Positions 1 through 13,500 are shown, counted from the first letter of the stretch. The stretch is 64,000 nt of DNA from Hericium rajendrae (GCA_033439255.1 CM065879.1:1282501-1346500); one strand, 5' to 3'. A program made the numbers and translations. Notes: a model not told the origin generated them from the letters alone.

Positions 1-3000
1 CCGGCTCAACGCGTCGCCTCGGATCGCCATCTGATCAGCAGGCCAGCCGTTTCTAATGGCATGACCCCCCTCAAGTGCTTTCCCCTTTTCCCTTCCCTGC
101 CATTTCGACCCGACGACAAGGTGGGTATCGCAGATAGAAGCAGCACACTGCAGTCAAGCCGTGGGGCCACGTCGTTCATGCACTCCGTCTGGATTCTGGG
201 ATCCCCATGTACCCACAGCGGAACCATTGCGTAACTGCAAAGCGGGCGCCGTGCTGCTTGTGAGCTCGACCGAGCTACCCGCGGCCGCGTCAGCTCTCGG
301 CTGCCCTCACGTCCAAGATGCGATGTGTGTGTGAGTGCGAGACGTCCTGATCTGTCTTTTCTTTCTCAGATTGCCATTACGAGGGAAGGCTTCGAGGCGT
401 GCATTGCGCGTTCGGCGCACGGTTTGATAAGACCTGCCTGCGACCCGCGGCTTTTGGGTTTCGACTGCGGTGTAGGTGCTCGGATTTATATGCTTGCCGC
501 TATTCCGCGGACTGAAGTGCAGGATTGCGAAGCCGTTCTCCCCATTAAAGTTGGTTGTCGAGTTGGCTCATGCTCTATTTTATACACATGCTCTATTTGT
601 GCTCTCACCCGTCGACGCGCTTCACAGTGCCCGGCCGCGTCGGTTCACAATGCTCCGGCTGCGTCGAGTCGCTGCGCAGATCATCGATTCAGCGGCCGGA
701 GCCCCACGTTCGTGAACGTCGTGCATTCGCAGATCAAACCACATCAGGACGCATCTGTCTACGGTGAAGAGCAGGAACTCGAACTCCCCTTTCTACTGTC
801 ATTCCCCAGACCGCTGACTGCCGGACAGCCTGTTTCGTCGACAACTTCGCCAAAGTCGAATGGTCAACCTTTCGCGAGGGCGTTTTCGCCGATCAGCGCA
901 GCTCTCATAGGCTCATCTTCCCATTCTAAGTCCTGTCCGTACAACGCCTCCTTGACATCTCGCACGGTACTTCTGGCGTCTTCGTCCCTCATCTTCCTGG
1001 TCACACAAATAACAACTAGCCGAGTCGAGAAACAGTCGCCATGGCTCACTCGGCTCTCCGCCGGTTGCTGCATGGTTACTGTGCCTTTTCATGGTTGCCG
1101 TTTCGTTACCTTAATTACCGTTCATATGCTCGGCTGGCCTCGAAGGGCATTGCCTCCGCACGTGTGGTCTACAAGGGTCTACAGCGGGAGAGCCTAGCCT
1201 GTCCGAATCGTACGTATCGCTCGGCTTGCTCTCGCTTGTTTTTCGTTTTGGTGCCTTAGTTTGCTAGGCGATACGCCGTATTGGAAGGTCTGGCGCCGTG
1301 GAATTTTCGGGAAATGCGCACGATCCAGTCTATAGCTCCAACTTGAGTTTCCGACGTATCTTGCGTTTTGCGTGGTTGACGTTGCAACTTGCGGCGCAGG
1401 TGTCGTACAAGGCTGTTAGACATCGGCACCGGTGGGACCATCCTGGGTGACGAACTCGCTGCGGCGCTGAACGGCCGTAAAGAGGACCTTCCTGTGATTC
1501 TCCCCTGCCAGTAGGAAGCTGCACCACACAGATCAGCGTTGCGGCCGCTCTTGCGCTCAGCCTGGACGAAGCCGGGCTCATCACTCGTGGGCTGCCAACC
1601 CGTCGCGACATCCCCCCGTATCGCCCTCATCACGGCTTGCATGGCGGTGAAGCTTTTCAGCTTCAGGCTATTCTCGCGGGCTCGTCAGATCCTCCGTAGA
1701 CGACGATGGCATGCTAACATCTGGACTAGCGGTGCGCTCCTGAAGAAACATGGTAATCAGCGCGACGTTCGTCATGCAGTTGGTCATGAAAGGCAAAGCC
1801 GGTCTTCGGCGAACCGTCTCTTTTTATCAGTTGGTCTCGTTCATTGAACCCAGATCCCTGGTGATATTAACGCGCCCATATATGCACAAGGACTCATTTG
1901 CATGACTCGTAGACGCAAAAATTTGCTCTGTAAACTGCGCCGATTCTGGGACCTGCATCTCGAACATGAACGAGAATACGGAGGTGAGTTGCGAAGGACA
2001 TACATTCGCATCCCAGCATGTCTTGCATCCGGCAAAGCATTTGACCCTCCTACAATAGCTGGTAGCATACAATGTGCTAGTCTCGCGAAGACCCTACGGA
2101 AGGCAATCATCCGCTAGGAGGCTCACCTCGATGCGGGCGCTGTCGCAAGCGAACGCTTCGATAGCGGACTGGTGATCGCCTAACTTCTTGATATGTGGGC
2201 GCGTCTAGATGGGAGTCCAGGCTATACTGGCTATGCCGGAGCCCTGGATAGTCGTATAAACACCGCAGGGCGATTTTCGCAGATTCGAGCGGGAATTCCC
2301 AGATACGCCTGTACAGAGTCGTATCATAACGCATCGAATCTGCGCTAACTTACTCGACGAATAAGCGGTATGCTGGGTTGACAGTCCTAGACACTTTCTG
2401 TAGAGATGCGTGTGAGATGACCATGTACTACGACGAGCGTCGAAGGGCCAGCTGAGAAGGTCCGCGACTTAGCGAAGAGCTCCCCACGCTTCTTACCAAG
2501 AACTTGATCCGTCTCGCTTGACCTTTGCCTCGTCCTAGTATTATCGTTGACCCGCACAATCTGCCTTCCATGCGACCACAATTGACAGTTCCCTGTCTTT
2601 CTGAAACACTCTCATGCCATTGCTCGATGCGCTTTGAGCCCATGGAGCTCATGTCTACCGATGATATCTACGCGTCATCGAGATCCCGTCGTTGCAGGTG
2701 ATACGCGAGATTGATCTATGATTGGTTTCTACGCCCGTGCCTTACAGCTTCACAAATTAGAAGGAGCGGAAGCGTCGAGCGTTGATCAACGGCGAGGGCA
2801 CCCAGGGGCACCATCACGAAATAATTCGACTTTGCTCCATACCACCGTCTGCCCCAAAGGCATTTCTCACGCAGGTTTGGGCCGCTCACAGAGTGTGCAT
2901 CCAAGGTCGCTACGCTCGGTAAATAAGTGCGCTCGACAGGTCGAGGCCGGGTGTCCCGCGACTGACGTTCTCCCCAGACTCGCTACAGTCACTCCAACTG

Positions 3001-3755
3001 CAGAATTCAGCCGTAGCCAGGCTTATCCATGGCAACCGATGCTTCGTACGTCATTCAACGACCTGACGGCATCTCCGATTCCATGAGCACAGGGACCGAG
3101 GCTCCACGAAGCGAGACGTTTCGCTCCTCATCGGGGCGTCCTGTCCCGGCTCCCAGCTGGAAACCGCACAACTTTCCTGACATTCGACGTCGCCTGGCAG
3201 CTTTGACGAGGTGAAAACTCACATCAAGCGTATTCCGCGCAGACAGCCTGGAAAATGCCAGCGCACCGTGGAGGCAGTCTGGCGGGGAGAGACGGATGTG
3301 CAGTCGCGTGAGCCATTACATGCATTACATACGACTGATCCTCGGTCATCGATTGTGGCCAGGCAAGCTGCCGATACATCGCACTTGAAATTTCTCCTTT
3401 TCAGGTGCGGAATCCGCCACCAGGGTAATCGGTAGGCGTACCGGGACAATCTCGGGATAGGATGCACATATACATAAGGTAGCGGGACCGCACTCGACCA
3501 CACAATATCCTCTGCCTGCATTGATTGCAGAACCACGTAGAGTGGACGTACCACGCTTGTTCATTCGTTCTTTTGTTCCTGGTATTCGCGCTCATTCGTC
3601 CGAGAACAACTTCATTACTCCCTCATTCACAGCTCACGGCATGACAGCCGTATGCCAATCTTTCCATCTATGAACTGTGAAATGAACGCTGACGCACTCT
3701 GGTTCAGACATTAAGACCTTCTGCACCGCAGCAATACCTTGATTTCCCTCAACGC
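1..3755. other. Gene-poor stretch, nothing recognised
   Basis: Open frames here are short, lie on both strands, overlap one another and resemble no family I know. The longest (325-1197, plus, 290 codons) has the arginine/serine-rich, motif-free look of a chance frame. I saw no terminal repeats, tandem array or RNA gene. Decayed sequence or small lineage-specific exons cannot be excluded. Confidence 0.5.
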
Positions 3756-4626
3756 ATGTACCCACCACCACCAGAATCACCGAAATGGGACCCTACACCA
3801 TTGACCACTCCTTCGCGTCCGAGCCGGCACCGACACCGACAGCACTCATCCATCAGCGAGCTCGACGACGTCCTGTCCGATCAGTCGGAGAGCATGTCTC
3901 AAAACCCCTACCAGCACGAGGATGAGGACCCCCTCCAGTGAGTCCACCTCCCGCCTTACCAGCGCGCCAAACCAATGATGCAACCTCAGGGCCCTCTGCG
4001 CATATTACAACGTCGGCACACCTCCGCCCATGCGTGCCGTCGACCTCCGCCAGTCACACGACCTTCCCCTTCTGCGCCCCGCTCATCCCGCCGCTGCACA
4101 CCCCACGCACCTCCTCGCCATCTTCGACCTCCCTTTCAACATCCCCCACACCCCCATCACGCTCGTCCCCGTCAACATCGACGCCCTCGCCCACACGCTC
4201 CGCGCCGACGTCCTCCCGCCGCGCCTCCCCCCGCCCGCCCGCCCGCCCAGCGCACATAGCACATCCCTCACGCTCCCCGTCGTGCCCCTGCACGTCCCGC
4301 ACGCGCCCTCGCTCCCCCTCCTGCTCCTCTACGTCCTCGGCGCGCGCCGCGGCCCCAGCGCGCTCGCCGCACACCTGCTCCCGCTCGCAGCCGCCGCCGA
4401 GTTCCCGAGCGCAGCCGCGATGGCGCAGCTCATGGCCGCGGCCGGCGCGGGCGCGCGGCGCGCGGCGTACAATGAGGGCGCGTGGCAGAATGTGCTGGTG
4501 CTGGGGCCGCGCGAGCATGAGGTCGTGCGTGTTGTGCAGATGGTGTGGGGTGTGACGGCGGAGGCGCGGCGCATGGAGGAGATGGCGTGGGCGCGTGAGC
4601 GGAGGCGACGGGAGCGGGGTGGGTAG
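3756..4626 (+). CDS. Clp1-like (clampless family) protein, short paralogue
   Basis: Two exons, 3756-3937 and 3990-4626, with a 52-base GTGAGT...CAG intron; 272 residues. The N-terminus (about 1-60) is Pro/Ser/His-rich and probably disordered. The second exon carries HPTHLLAIF, followed by a block ending in PVVPLHVPHAPSLPLLLLYV, and these line up with HPTHMMAVY and PVVPLCLPHPQSFPTLVSYL of the neighbour at 5367-6622. Clp1 of Coprinopsis is a small protein without enzyme motifs that is needed for clamp-cell formation under the mating-type genes; the function here is inferred from that family. The copy is shorter than its neighbour (272 versus 397 residues), its second exon is much more GC-rich, and the family's C-terminal tail is mostly missing. 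The two genes are convergent, their stops 740 bases apart. The first ATG of the exon 1 frame was taken as start. It could be a diverged, sub-functional duplicate. Confidence 0.72.
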
Positions 4627-5366
4627 GGCGCGGGGTGTCTTCAGTCCTTCAGTCTGTGAACCATACGCAATTGTAGTATAGTGCAATATTTTGTATGTAT
4701 ATATCATGTAGGTCGTGTTACCATATAATACAATCAGTACTGTCCACCTTCGGAGCGCATCCTGATACCACGACATGAGTGGCTTGGTTTGCGACTCCGC
4801 AGTGACGAACCATTCGTAACGTTCTCCTGGATGCTCTATCCGACTTGTCGATTCGTATCGACTGTTGATGGACGCGACAAAGTGAACGATAAGCGCACGA
4901 CCTCAGTACCTCAGTACTTCGAGCAAAGTCGCAAAGTCGCAAAGTCGGCAAATCCCGTACATACGGCTCCCACCGATCCCAACCACAATCACCATCCTCA
5001 ATCGCCCCGATCCTCCCCAACTTACCACACCGTTCCTACTTCCTTTCTTCACACACAAAACGGAATATTGAAAAAGACTTCTGTTCTCTTTATTCTACGC
5101 GCGCTATCAGCGGCCAACTACAAAACGTACAACAAGATTGCAAAAAGAGTGATACAGTGAAGACGAAGATAATAATATGGATGGATGTTACAGTAAATGC
5201 AAGTGGGGATGTGGATCGGGTATGCGGGGGGAGACTGGGTATGCGTGGGAGGTCCGAGGCATAGGGGCAGCGTGCATATGGTGAGTCGGCATAGTTGGTC
5301 ATATGGCGATAAGGGGAAGGGGAGGGGATTTCATAGGGAGAGAAAAGGGGCGCATATATACGGACA
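4627..5366. other. Intergenic, between the two convergent Clp1-like genes
   Basis: Holds the 3' ends of both Clp1-like genes. AT-rich runs just after 4660 and around 5080-5180 are plausible polyadenylation regions. No gene was recognised. Confidence 0.5.
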
Positions 5367-6622
5367 TTATGCCCATGGTGATGTCGTGGAGCAGAATCCA
5401 GCAACTGGAGAACGCTGAGGACAATCAACGGCATTCGCCTGAACGACTGGAGTCGCACACTGCGACTGATCCTGCGGTACGCCCGGGGGTGTCTCGGGCG
5501 CGAACGCGAGCGGCGTCACCTCGATGGTGTGCGGGACGCCTGTCGCGACGGCAAGCGCATAGATCATGATCTCCCACGCGACGTCCATCGTCTTCCAGAT
5601 CCCCTCGTCCGAGATGCCGAGCGCGCAGACGTTGCGCCAGAGCCCGTTGATCGTCATCATGCGCTCGAGCAGCGTGTGCGGCGTGAACGTGCGGGCGAGC
5701 TTCTTCCCGTACCGCTTGATCGTCGCCTTCTGCGCTGCCTCGCCGACGGCTCTCCCAGTGCTGGGTGGCGGACCTGCGGGCATGAGGGTGGTGAAGAGGA
5801 CGCCGGCGCGCTTGGTGTAGAGGTAGGAGACGAGCGTGGGGAAGGATTGCGGATGCGGGAGGCACAGGGGCACGACGGGGACGTTGATCGATGCTCCGGG
5901 GGCAGATGGGCAGACGGGGTCGGATGCGGGGAGGGCGGGGAGAGCGGCGCAGTGCGTGGCGAGGACAATGTTGTGCACCGGGTAGAGGGTTACTCGGCGG
6001 CTGGACAGCTGGGTCGGCAGGCGCGAGTAGACGGCCATCATGTGCGTGGGCATCATATTGGAGGACAGATCGTTGACGATGATATCCATCTCTTTGGGCA
6101 AGGCAGCCGTTGGGGTAGCCCTGACGCCGGCGAGGACCTTCATCATGCTGTGAAAGGAAGGTATGAGCACGTTGGAAACATGCGGAGGCAGCGAGGCGAG
6201 GGGACTTACGAAGGGCCTTTGGCTTTCAAAGTATCACGAATAAACGTGATGGGCATCTCCAGAAAGGTGGGGTCGAGGGCGGCCAAAGTCTCATTTGAGA
6301 CACCCTTTGTACCCGGAAAGGCGAGGAAGCGGGGTAGGGCGACGTGCGTCGTCGGGTTCTCGACACGGGAGGACGAGGCATCTGCCATTTCCACATCGGT
6401 GACCGAGGGAGGAGGGGTAGCCTCCTGAGTAAATTGGAAGCGTTGGGGCTCACTGCGCGCCTTGGGCGGCAGACGTTTCGCATTGAGGTTGCGCGATGCG
6501 CCTGGGATGTGACGGGCCTGGCGGCGATTAAGTTTCTTGAACTTGGAGATATGGTTCTTGGGGGGAGGGGTGTTCTCGGTGTCAACGCGCTTCGCGTGAA
6601 CGTTGGAAGCTGAAAGAACCAT
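5367..6622 (-). CDS. clp1: Clp1-like (clampless family) protein
   Basis: Two exons on the minus strand, 6622-6210 and 6147-5367, joined across a 62-base GTAAGT...CAG intron; 397 residues, close to the roughly 365 of Coprinopsis Clp1. Residues 1-95 are basic and Ser/Pro-rich and probably disordered. The conserved core follows: HPTHMMAVYSRLP is represented here as PTHMMAVYSRLP, then VTLYPVHNIVLATHCAALP, PVVPLCLPHPQSFPTLVSYL and YTKRAGVLF. Near the C-terminus, a block with RMMTINGLWRNVCALG precedes a Pro/Gln tail. In Coprinopsis and Ustilago this family acts below the homeodomain mating-type factors to allow clamp formation or proliferation of dikaryotic cells. No enzyme motif or membrane segment is visible. 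The start is the first ATG of a frame that stays open upstream of the splice site. The gene lies tail-to-tail with a shorter paralogue. Confidence 0.8.
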
Positions 6623-8539
6623 GGTTGCAGTGGGGGAGGGTGAGAAGGCTGCGAGGGGAAGAGTGGTTGGTTGGTTGGATGCTGAGTCGCTGTTGAGGCG
6701 ATGTAGAACGGGAACTGCTGAAGAGGCGAAGACAGAGTGCTTGTTGGGAGAATGTGGACACAGGACGAGTGATTATAAGGCGGGGGGAACAAAGAGTCGT
6801 CTGGGAGCGTGACGTCCACCCGCGGTGACTCTGATCGTGACTGCAAGAATTGTGTGCACCTTCCGCAATCAGCAAGTCTCACGGACCCACGCGTCCCCCT
6901 CTTCGCCTTCCTTCGCTTGTGGGCGCATGCATCTCCCTACCCGAGCATCGCTTCTCGTGTCCACAACCAGAAACGGAAGCCCAAACTCCCAGGATACGAC
7001 GATGTCCACCGTCGCGTCGCAAACGTTCAACTTTGTGTTGCCAGTCACACTGGGGCGCCTTCTGCACGAACATGGTAACGCGAGCACTTTGCACTATTGT
7101 TCTACATCGGTGACCACCTGCAATTGTCCAGAGGTGTCAGTGCTCATGCGAGTCAACCGCACTCCCCATTGTGGGAGATGAAATTCAGGATGTGCACAAT
7201 AGATCACGTGCGCTGTACTAGAAACGAGGCTCACCCTTGGCGTCCATGACGCTTCCGCACCAAGATGGCTTTGACACTGTCCCTGGAGCGTAGCTTGATC
7301 GACCAAGGTATCTAAGAATGGTGAGGGGCGTCAATTCGGATGTTCACAGATTCAGGACAAGAGGTGTGAGACGCGATGATCGGGTCCAATAGGCACTCTT
7401 CACAATTGCGATATGTGCAGGTTCAGTTGTCGTTGTTGCTGTCCGGAATAGCCAAGATCATTCTTCAAGGCGTATCGTACGTTAATCTGCGGCGCAGATT
7501 GGCATGCTGTGGAGAAATGCCGCTGAAGCATTGTCAGAAGATCCATCGAGGTAGGTTCACATGCGGCGCACTGATGGGCGAACAAAGACGATATGTGCCA
7601 GATCGCGGAATCTGCGTTCTTGGGTCCAGCAGATTGGACAGGCCCGGCTATGTGGCACGCTGCCCGAGGACAGACAGTCAGCGATTGAGGAAAACAATGA
7701 GTTATGAACGTAGCGTTAGTCGAGGCACGTAGCAACGTGGGGAACGCGTGTTCTCAGACGCATTGGTGGGCAATGCAGCATCCATGCGACATGGTGTTGT
7801 TGGCGAGGAAAACAGGCAACTATTCAGAAACAAAACAACGCATATCAGCAGAATGGAACGAGCAACGCCGAAATCACCGTGCAACAATAATCCTCCAACT
7901 CGAATGAGCCCATATCGTTGGAGCATTCGCCCCGCATCATCCAGAAACAGCAAGTGCAGTGCAAGCACGTCATGTCGCATTGGTCGGGAGGAAGAGCCGG
8001 TAAGACGGACAACAATAGATAGGCTTCAGATCCTACACACGTGTTGTGCGGGTGGCGTCGTTAGCGACGAAAACATGGGAAAAAGTCAACAATAACAATA
8101 GGTCTCGGATCAAAAGATAGCCGGACATCCGCACCAGGATGGATGAACGCTTTGACGGTGAATAGAAGACTGCGGGTAAGCACCTATAAGAGAGCCTTTA
8201 GTTAGTACAGAATACAGAAGAACTTGACCTCGCTATAACCAGGAGCAGGAATGGGAAAGATAGGACAGAGCAGAGACGGCTTTGGCAGAGCTGGTCAGTC
8301 TCGGGAGCTGCGACGCGCGACGAATGGGAACCAAGCATCGTAGGGACGGGGAGATCCTTCAGGTAGCGCGAGTGCCGGAATCCATCGATGCACAAGCGAG
8401 AGAGTTCGATGGTGCTGCACAATAAAGATATCGAGGTGATAACTTCTGTTCGACATATTCGTCGAAGAGACGAATGTGGAGGGAAATGATGGCCAGAATA
8501 GACCATAGTAGTGAACTGCGGATTTTGACGGACAGGTCG
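6623..8539. other. Gene-poor stretch, nothing recognised
   Basis: Upstream region of the clp1-like gene, then about 1.9 kb without a supported gene. Small frames on both strands lack family resemblance. Minus-strand frames just above 8200 merge into the decayed hydrophobic repeat region that follows. Confidence 0.45.
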
Positions 8540-9665
8540 CTACCCGCATGGCACAGCGCAAGACAGGAGAGGCCGCCGAAAGCAGTAGCTTTGAAAACCT
8601 CTGAGTGGTCTTCTGAAGGAGTAAAACTTGCTCCCATGATAGACACCATCTGATGGAGCAAGATGTCGTTGCTCACGAGCGGCCTGCTTCGAAATGTAGA
8701 AGTCGGGTGCAAAGCGCGAACATGGGGAAAACACGAGGCCGGTGGGCGGCGGGCCGAGAGGACAAAGCGCGAGCGGGGGAGCCCACCGGCGCTGAAAGTG
8801 ATGGCCTTGGAGAGACGCTCTCCGAGGGAATGAAGGCCCGATGTGACTAGATGGTGTCTTGAAAATGCGCAGCGTGTGGCGTTGCTGCTCAGCAGCGCCG
8901 GCAAGGTAGAGGGGGAGTGGGAAGTCAAAGCAATGACAACGATTATCCCCTTCAGGACCGCGAGACAGTAGATGTTCCAGGAGGCGTAAATGCAGGCTGA
9001 CTCTCCTGATGCTCTAGTGATTCTTCCGCACGATCGTGGCGAAGGTAAGGAGCGCGATTTGGAGATATTGGTGAAGAGGACGTGTCAGAAGGGCAGGCGG
9101 CAGCGCGGCTATGAATACATGGGAAGATGGGAGTACACCAGCGCCGAAAGCTATGGCCTCGAAGATAGTCAAGAGCGTCCTCCAAGGACATGAACGTCGG
9201 TGCGACAGGCGTCGACTTGAAAGGTGCGGTGTGACCCGTTGCAGCTCGGAGGCGGGGTTGAAGGCGAATCACGTGAGTGGCATTGTCGCTTTGAAGTAAT
9301 TCTGCCTTCGTGCCCAGGAGAGGCGGGGGTTTTCTGCAATGCGATGGTCAAAGCGATAGCTAAGAGCGTCGCCGCCGGGTCAATGCTCCAGGGGTAGGTG
9401 TAAGCCGACTCCGACGATGCCCCGGTGGGTGCCGCACTGCACGATCGCACGCAAGGTCAGAAGTGAGGAGGGGACAAGGGGTGTCGCGCTCGACGATTGC
9501 GATTTCTGGCGACGGCGGGCGGCGGACTCGCGAGTCAGTCGGATGAGTTCGTGGCCAGCTAGATGTCGAAATGGGGTGTCCGACTGGTGTATAGAATGTG
9601 ATTATGGGAGTGTGGCATCTTCATGGTCAAAGCGACATGTGGCAGTGTGGCGGCGGGCCAGGAGC
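8540..9665 (-). repeat. Decayed tandem copies of a small hydrophobic coding segment
   Basis: Read on the minus strand, several short segments share a motif of the form (T/S)xxFxAxAFGxG followed by a hydrophobic stretch. The clearest copy (about 9190-9020) reads TLLTIFEAIAFGAGVLPSSH and runs open to a stop. A related copy near 8640-8440 has EVFKATAFGGLSCLALCHAG and then a probable membrane segment. Degenerate copies lie near 8815-8765 (AITFSAGGLP), 9390-9340 (TLLAIALTIALQ) and 9665-9620. At the DNA level the plus strand repeats GCxGAAAGCxxTGGCCTxGA-like and ATGGTCAAAGCGA words. The copies sit in different frames, so I read this as an eroded cluster of duplicated exons or small membrane-protein genes. 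I do not recognise a family. Confidence 0.35.
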
Positions 9666-10581
9666 TCAGCCGTGAGTGTCAGACACCCGTAGCAAAAGTC
9701 CGGAATCTTGGAATGGATCGCGGAAATGAGAAATGAGTGTGAGTTCACTTAAGAGAGGGGAGGATGGGGAGAGAGAGAAACATGCGTGGGAACAGTGCAT
9801 CGTGGCCGGGAAAGCGTTATGTGCCGGCCGAAAATCCATTGTGGCCTTTGTTCAAGTGGTTGGAACCTTAAATTATGGATAACAAAGCGTAAATAAGCTC
9901 TGAAAGGAAGCAGAGAGGATAGTGGCGGGGTACAGTGGTTCAGAGCCCGTTAACATACCCAAATTTCGACTGCTGAGAGGCCGACGGCCCATGGCCGAGC
10001 GATGGATGGAATGCACGCTGTGGGACGGTGACCATACCAGAAAAAGGCAAATGGCATTAATGAAGTGCGTAGCGAGAGTTCACCTCTTGCTCATAAATTT
10101 CTGTTTGTTGCTTCAGTCGAATTCGATTCCATTTCGTGACGGCGTTCCAACAGCATGCGGCGTACGGACCAGATGATCGCTTTGCATCCAACCCCCTCGC
10201 GCCAAACCCGATAGGTCAGTGACAAGACAACGAGGCCCTTCCGCTTTGACTGTTTGTATATTTTTCGAGCCACCAAGAAGTGAGATGCAAGCAAGATGAT
10301 GGCGAAAATGCGGTGGAAGAATGCGAAGTAAGTTCGCAAGGAGAGACGCGCTTCGCGTCGGCGATCAGCGGGCGCCTAAATCACAGGACGAGAAGCGCGG
10401 CCACGTGATGTCTCGTTGAACGTCGCGTTTGGCGCCCACTGGGCTCTTCTTCACAACCACGACCCCCTCCTCGACGCGCCCGCCTAATTTCCGACGTATG
10501 CGCTGACAACGACAGACTTTTCTGACATCAAACGCATTTCTCGGCAATCGACATATCTGACCTCTTTGTTTTCTCGCAGTA
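9666..10581. other. Intergenic upstream of the SAP-domain gene
   Basis: No gene recognised. The last 80 bases include a pyrimidine-rich tract (TTTGTTTTCTCGCAG) directly before the ATG at 10582, which may be a 5'-UTR splice acceptor. Confidence 0.4.
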
Positions 10582-13500
10582 ATGTCGGAGACGACGCAGA
10601 TTTTATTCAACTCGCCGGCCTTGCATTCGCTGAAGCGCGACCAGCTTGTGAAGCTCTGCAAGATCCATTCAATTAAGGCCTCTGGGAAGAGTGTGGAACT
10701 CGTTGACAGGTTGAAGCAGCATGCAAAGACGCTTCCGCCGAACGAGCCACTAAGTGTCGCCGCACGGAGTGAGGGGGCTCCAGACAAAGGAGACATGGCT
10801 GTCGATGAGGACAACGGCGAGGGCCACGAAACGGACCATGCTGCTGAAGATGGGTCTATGCCCGGTGGACTTTTTAGTGCTGCTATGCCGCGTCCAAGCG
10901 AGCAATGGGAAATGGTCATGGACGATATCGAAGAGGAGACGGACTCTCAAGGAGGCACCATGTCGTCTATCAGGACCACGACGGCAATGCGCGGTGCTGG
11001 CGAATTTGGAACCGGTGGCTCTAAATGTGCGTTCTCTCCGCATCTCGAACCTTGCATTTTAATGACGTTTCCCTTTGTTATGCCTCCACAGCATCTAGTG
11101 TCAGCTCATCTATCAAAGCGCTCGCAACCTCGCTTGGGCTTAAACGTACAGGGACCAGCAAGTCTGCCTCCTCGCTCTCCATCGCCACGTCGGCCACTAT
11201 GACGTCCGACCATGATGATGACTTGCAGCGTCTCTCCAAGCCATACGACTCGCTTCCTGAAGTGTCGCCCGATGCTATGCCACAGACAGACCACTTCAAG
11301 CTCTCGACGCCCGACGCCTCATTTGCGGAAATCCCCGGTCAGCCATCTCGTGCAGGCCGCCCTGCGGACCCGAATGCCCGTCTAAGCACCGGGGAAGGCC
11401 TAACCACGACAATTCGTTTGGTCTCGGCAGGGAATCCTTTCTCCTATGTACCAGATGCGCCCGGTACACCCCAGCTGAAGCCTTTCGCGACTGACTTCGA
11501 CCTGCTCACGAGCCCTGGGGTAGACGGAGAGTCCCGTGTCCCGGTCTGGCCACTATCGCCTGAAGCGGCGGGTAGAAAGAGCATGTATCCTTCTCTTGCT
11601 TCTCTGCCGAAACCCACCCTTGAAAGGACGGACGTCGCAATGGCAGACTCGCCGAGAATCACTTTAGACTCGCCTACCAAAGATAGCATGTCGCGGCCAA
11701 ACTCCCAGAGAAGGACTCCATCAAAGCCTAGAAACGACGTGCAAGACATTTTCTCCCCTGCTCCTCCCTCGTCATCGCTTGCTCCACCTGGCTCAACCTC
11801 AATGCCACGCAGCCAGCCTTTCATCTTTGGCTCGCCTCTGCCGCAGAACAGCGTCTCGAACAAAGCCTTCGGCTCGGCGGCCGCGTCCGTGCTTGAGGAG
11901 ATGAACAGACGGCTTTCAGCCGTCGGCGTACAGAAGGTCGGCACGGACCTCCTTGAAGCTAAGTCCGAGATGCCTATTCCCAGTGCGAGCTTTGGCTCGA
12001 CGAGCAGCAAGCAGGGCCTCGACAGATTCAACAAGGCGCATGAGGACCAGTTCAGCAAGATGGATTCGATTGCGAACCATTATGCGGCGAGAAGAGGTGC
12101 CCCGGGACAGGTGCCCGGATCGAACAAACGAAAGTCGGACGCGATGGGGAGGGGCCCTGCGCCAGGCGCGAAACGTACCAGCGCGGGGACGAGAGTCATT
12201 AGCAATGGCGTGCGGAAGAAGATGGGAGTTCCTGGTGGCTTTGGGGACGACGAGAGTGAGGAGGAAGAGGAAGAAGATCGGCGGATGTCAAAGCGAATTC
12301 GGGTCGTGGAGGGCGATGGCGGCAGGGATAAAGGAAAGCGGGTCTCGCTCGCCCCCGATGTGAAAGCCGACGGCAAGGTGTCGGAGAAGGATAAGAAAGA
12401 GAAGGAAAAGGAGAGGAAAGCCGTGAGGAAGATGCTTGATATGAAGAGGGAGAAGCGGAGGAGCAGTATACGAAGAGTGAGTGGGGTCGGAGCACAACCA
12501 CCTCAGAGTAAGTACTTCCGCGCTAGATATCCAGACGCGACCTTATCCCTTACCATGGTGCAGATAAACCTAAGGGTGCTACATCCCGTTTCGGTTTCCT
12601 TTCCTCTGCGAAGTCTATGGTGCGCAGCGTTTGGAACATGGGTTCGAAGGCGCCTGCACCTTCGTCAAACATCCCGGTCCCTAAGGTCCAAGCTGCACCC
12701 ACCAAGGTAATTACTGAAGAGAAGAAAGAGTCGACATCTACTACGACGCGCAAGCCTTCTGTTTCCAAGGTGCCTCCGTCGACCTCCGTCTCTTCTAAAT
12801 TATCTATCGGCACGTCGTCCAACAAGGCCAGTGCACCTTCGTCCAAGGCGCGGTCTCCGATCCCAGCATTCAACTCAACGTCTTCCAAGAGTTTTGCTCC
12901 GTCTACGGCCCGCTCGCGGATCGTGAGTGGTGGAAGTACTGCTGCATCAAAGTCCAGCGTCTCAACAGGCTTGTCTACAACCAATTCAAGCTCCAAGTTC
13001 AGCACTCGTACCAGCTCCTCGACCAATCTATCCTCCATAGGTACCAAGGGCACAAGTTCCACGCGCTCATCCAATGCAGGAGTATCGTCTCTGGGCACTA
13101 GGCGCAGCGTGACGTCCAGCGCGTCAGGTTCCCAGAAGACATCAGGGTCGAGTCTCCCTCGAGCATCGTCTTCCCGGCTCTTCGCACCAACTGCCAGTTC
13201 CTTAGCCAAGACGCGAGGCTCCATATCCGGTCTACCCAAGGTCAATGAGAAGCCCGCACCCAAGTCGCCCAGCAGCAGTAGCACTTCTCCTCTTGACCAG
13301 ATCACGAACAGTACTGCTGGCACCAGCAAAATTCCGAGAGCCTCACCCACCAAGATCTTCAGCAAGCCGCTGAGCGCTGCCAGCAGTCCTTCGCTTGTCC
13401 CGAAGCCCATCCAGCCCACCTCTCTGGCTGCGGCAGCGTCCACCCTCGCGGATATGTCTAGCCCCACGAACCACCCGTCCAAACCACCCGGCACCATCCC

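Noticed and set aside
5529-6428. Plus-strand frame of 299 codons
   Set aside because: Antisense to the clp1-like gene, with no recognisable protein features.
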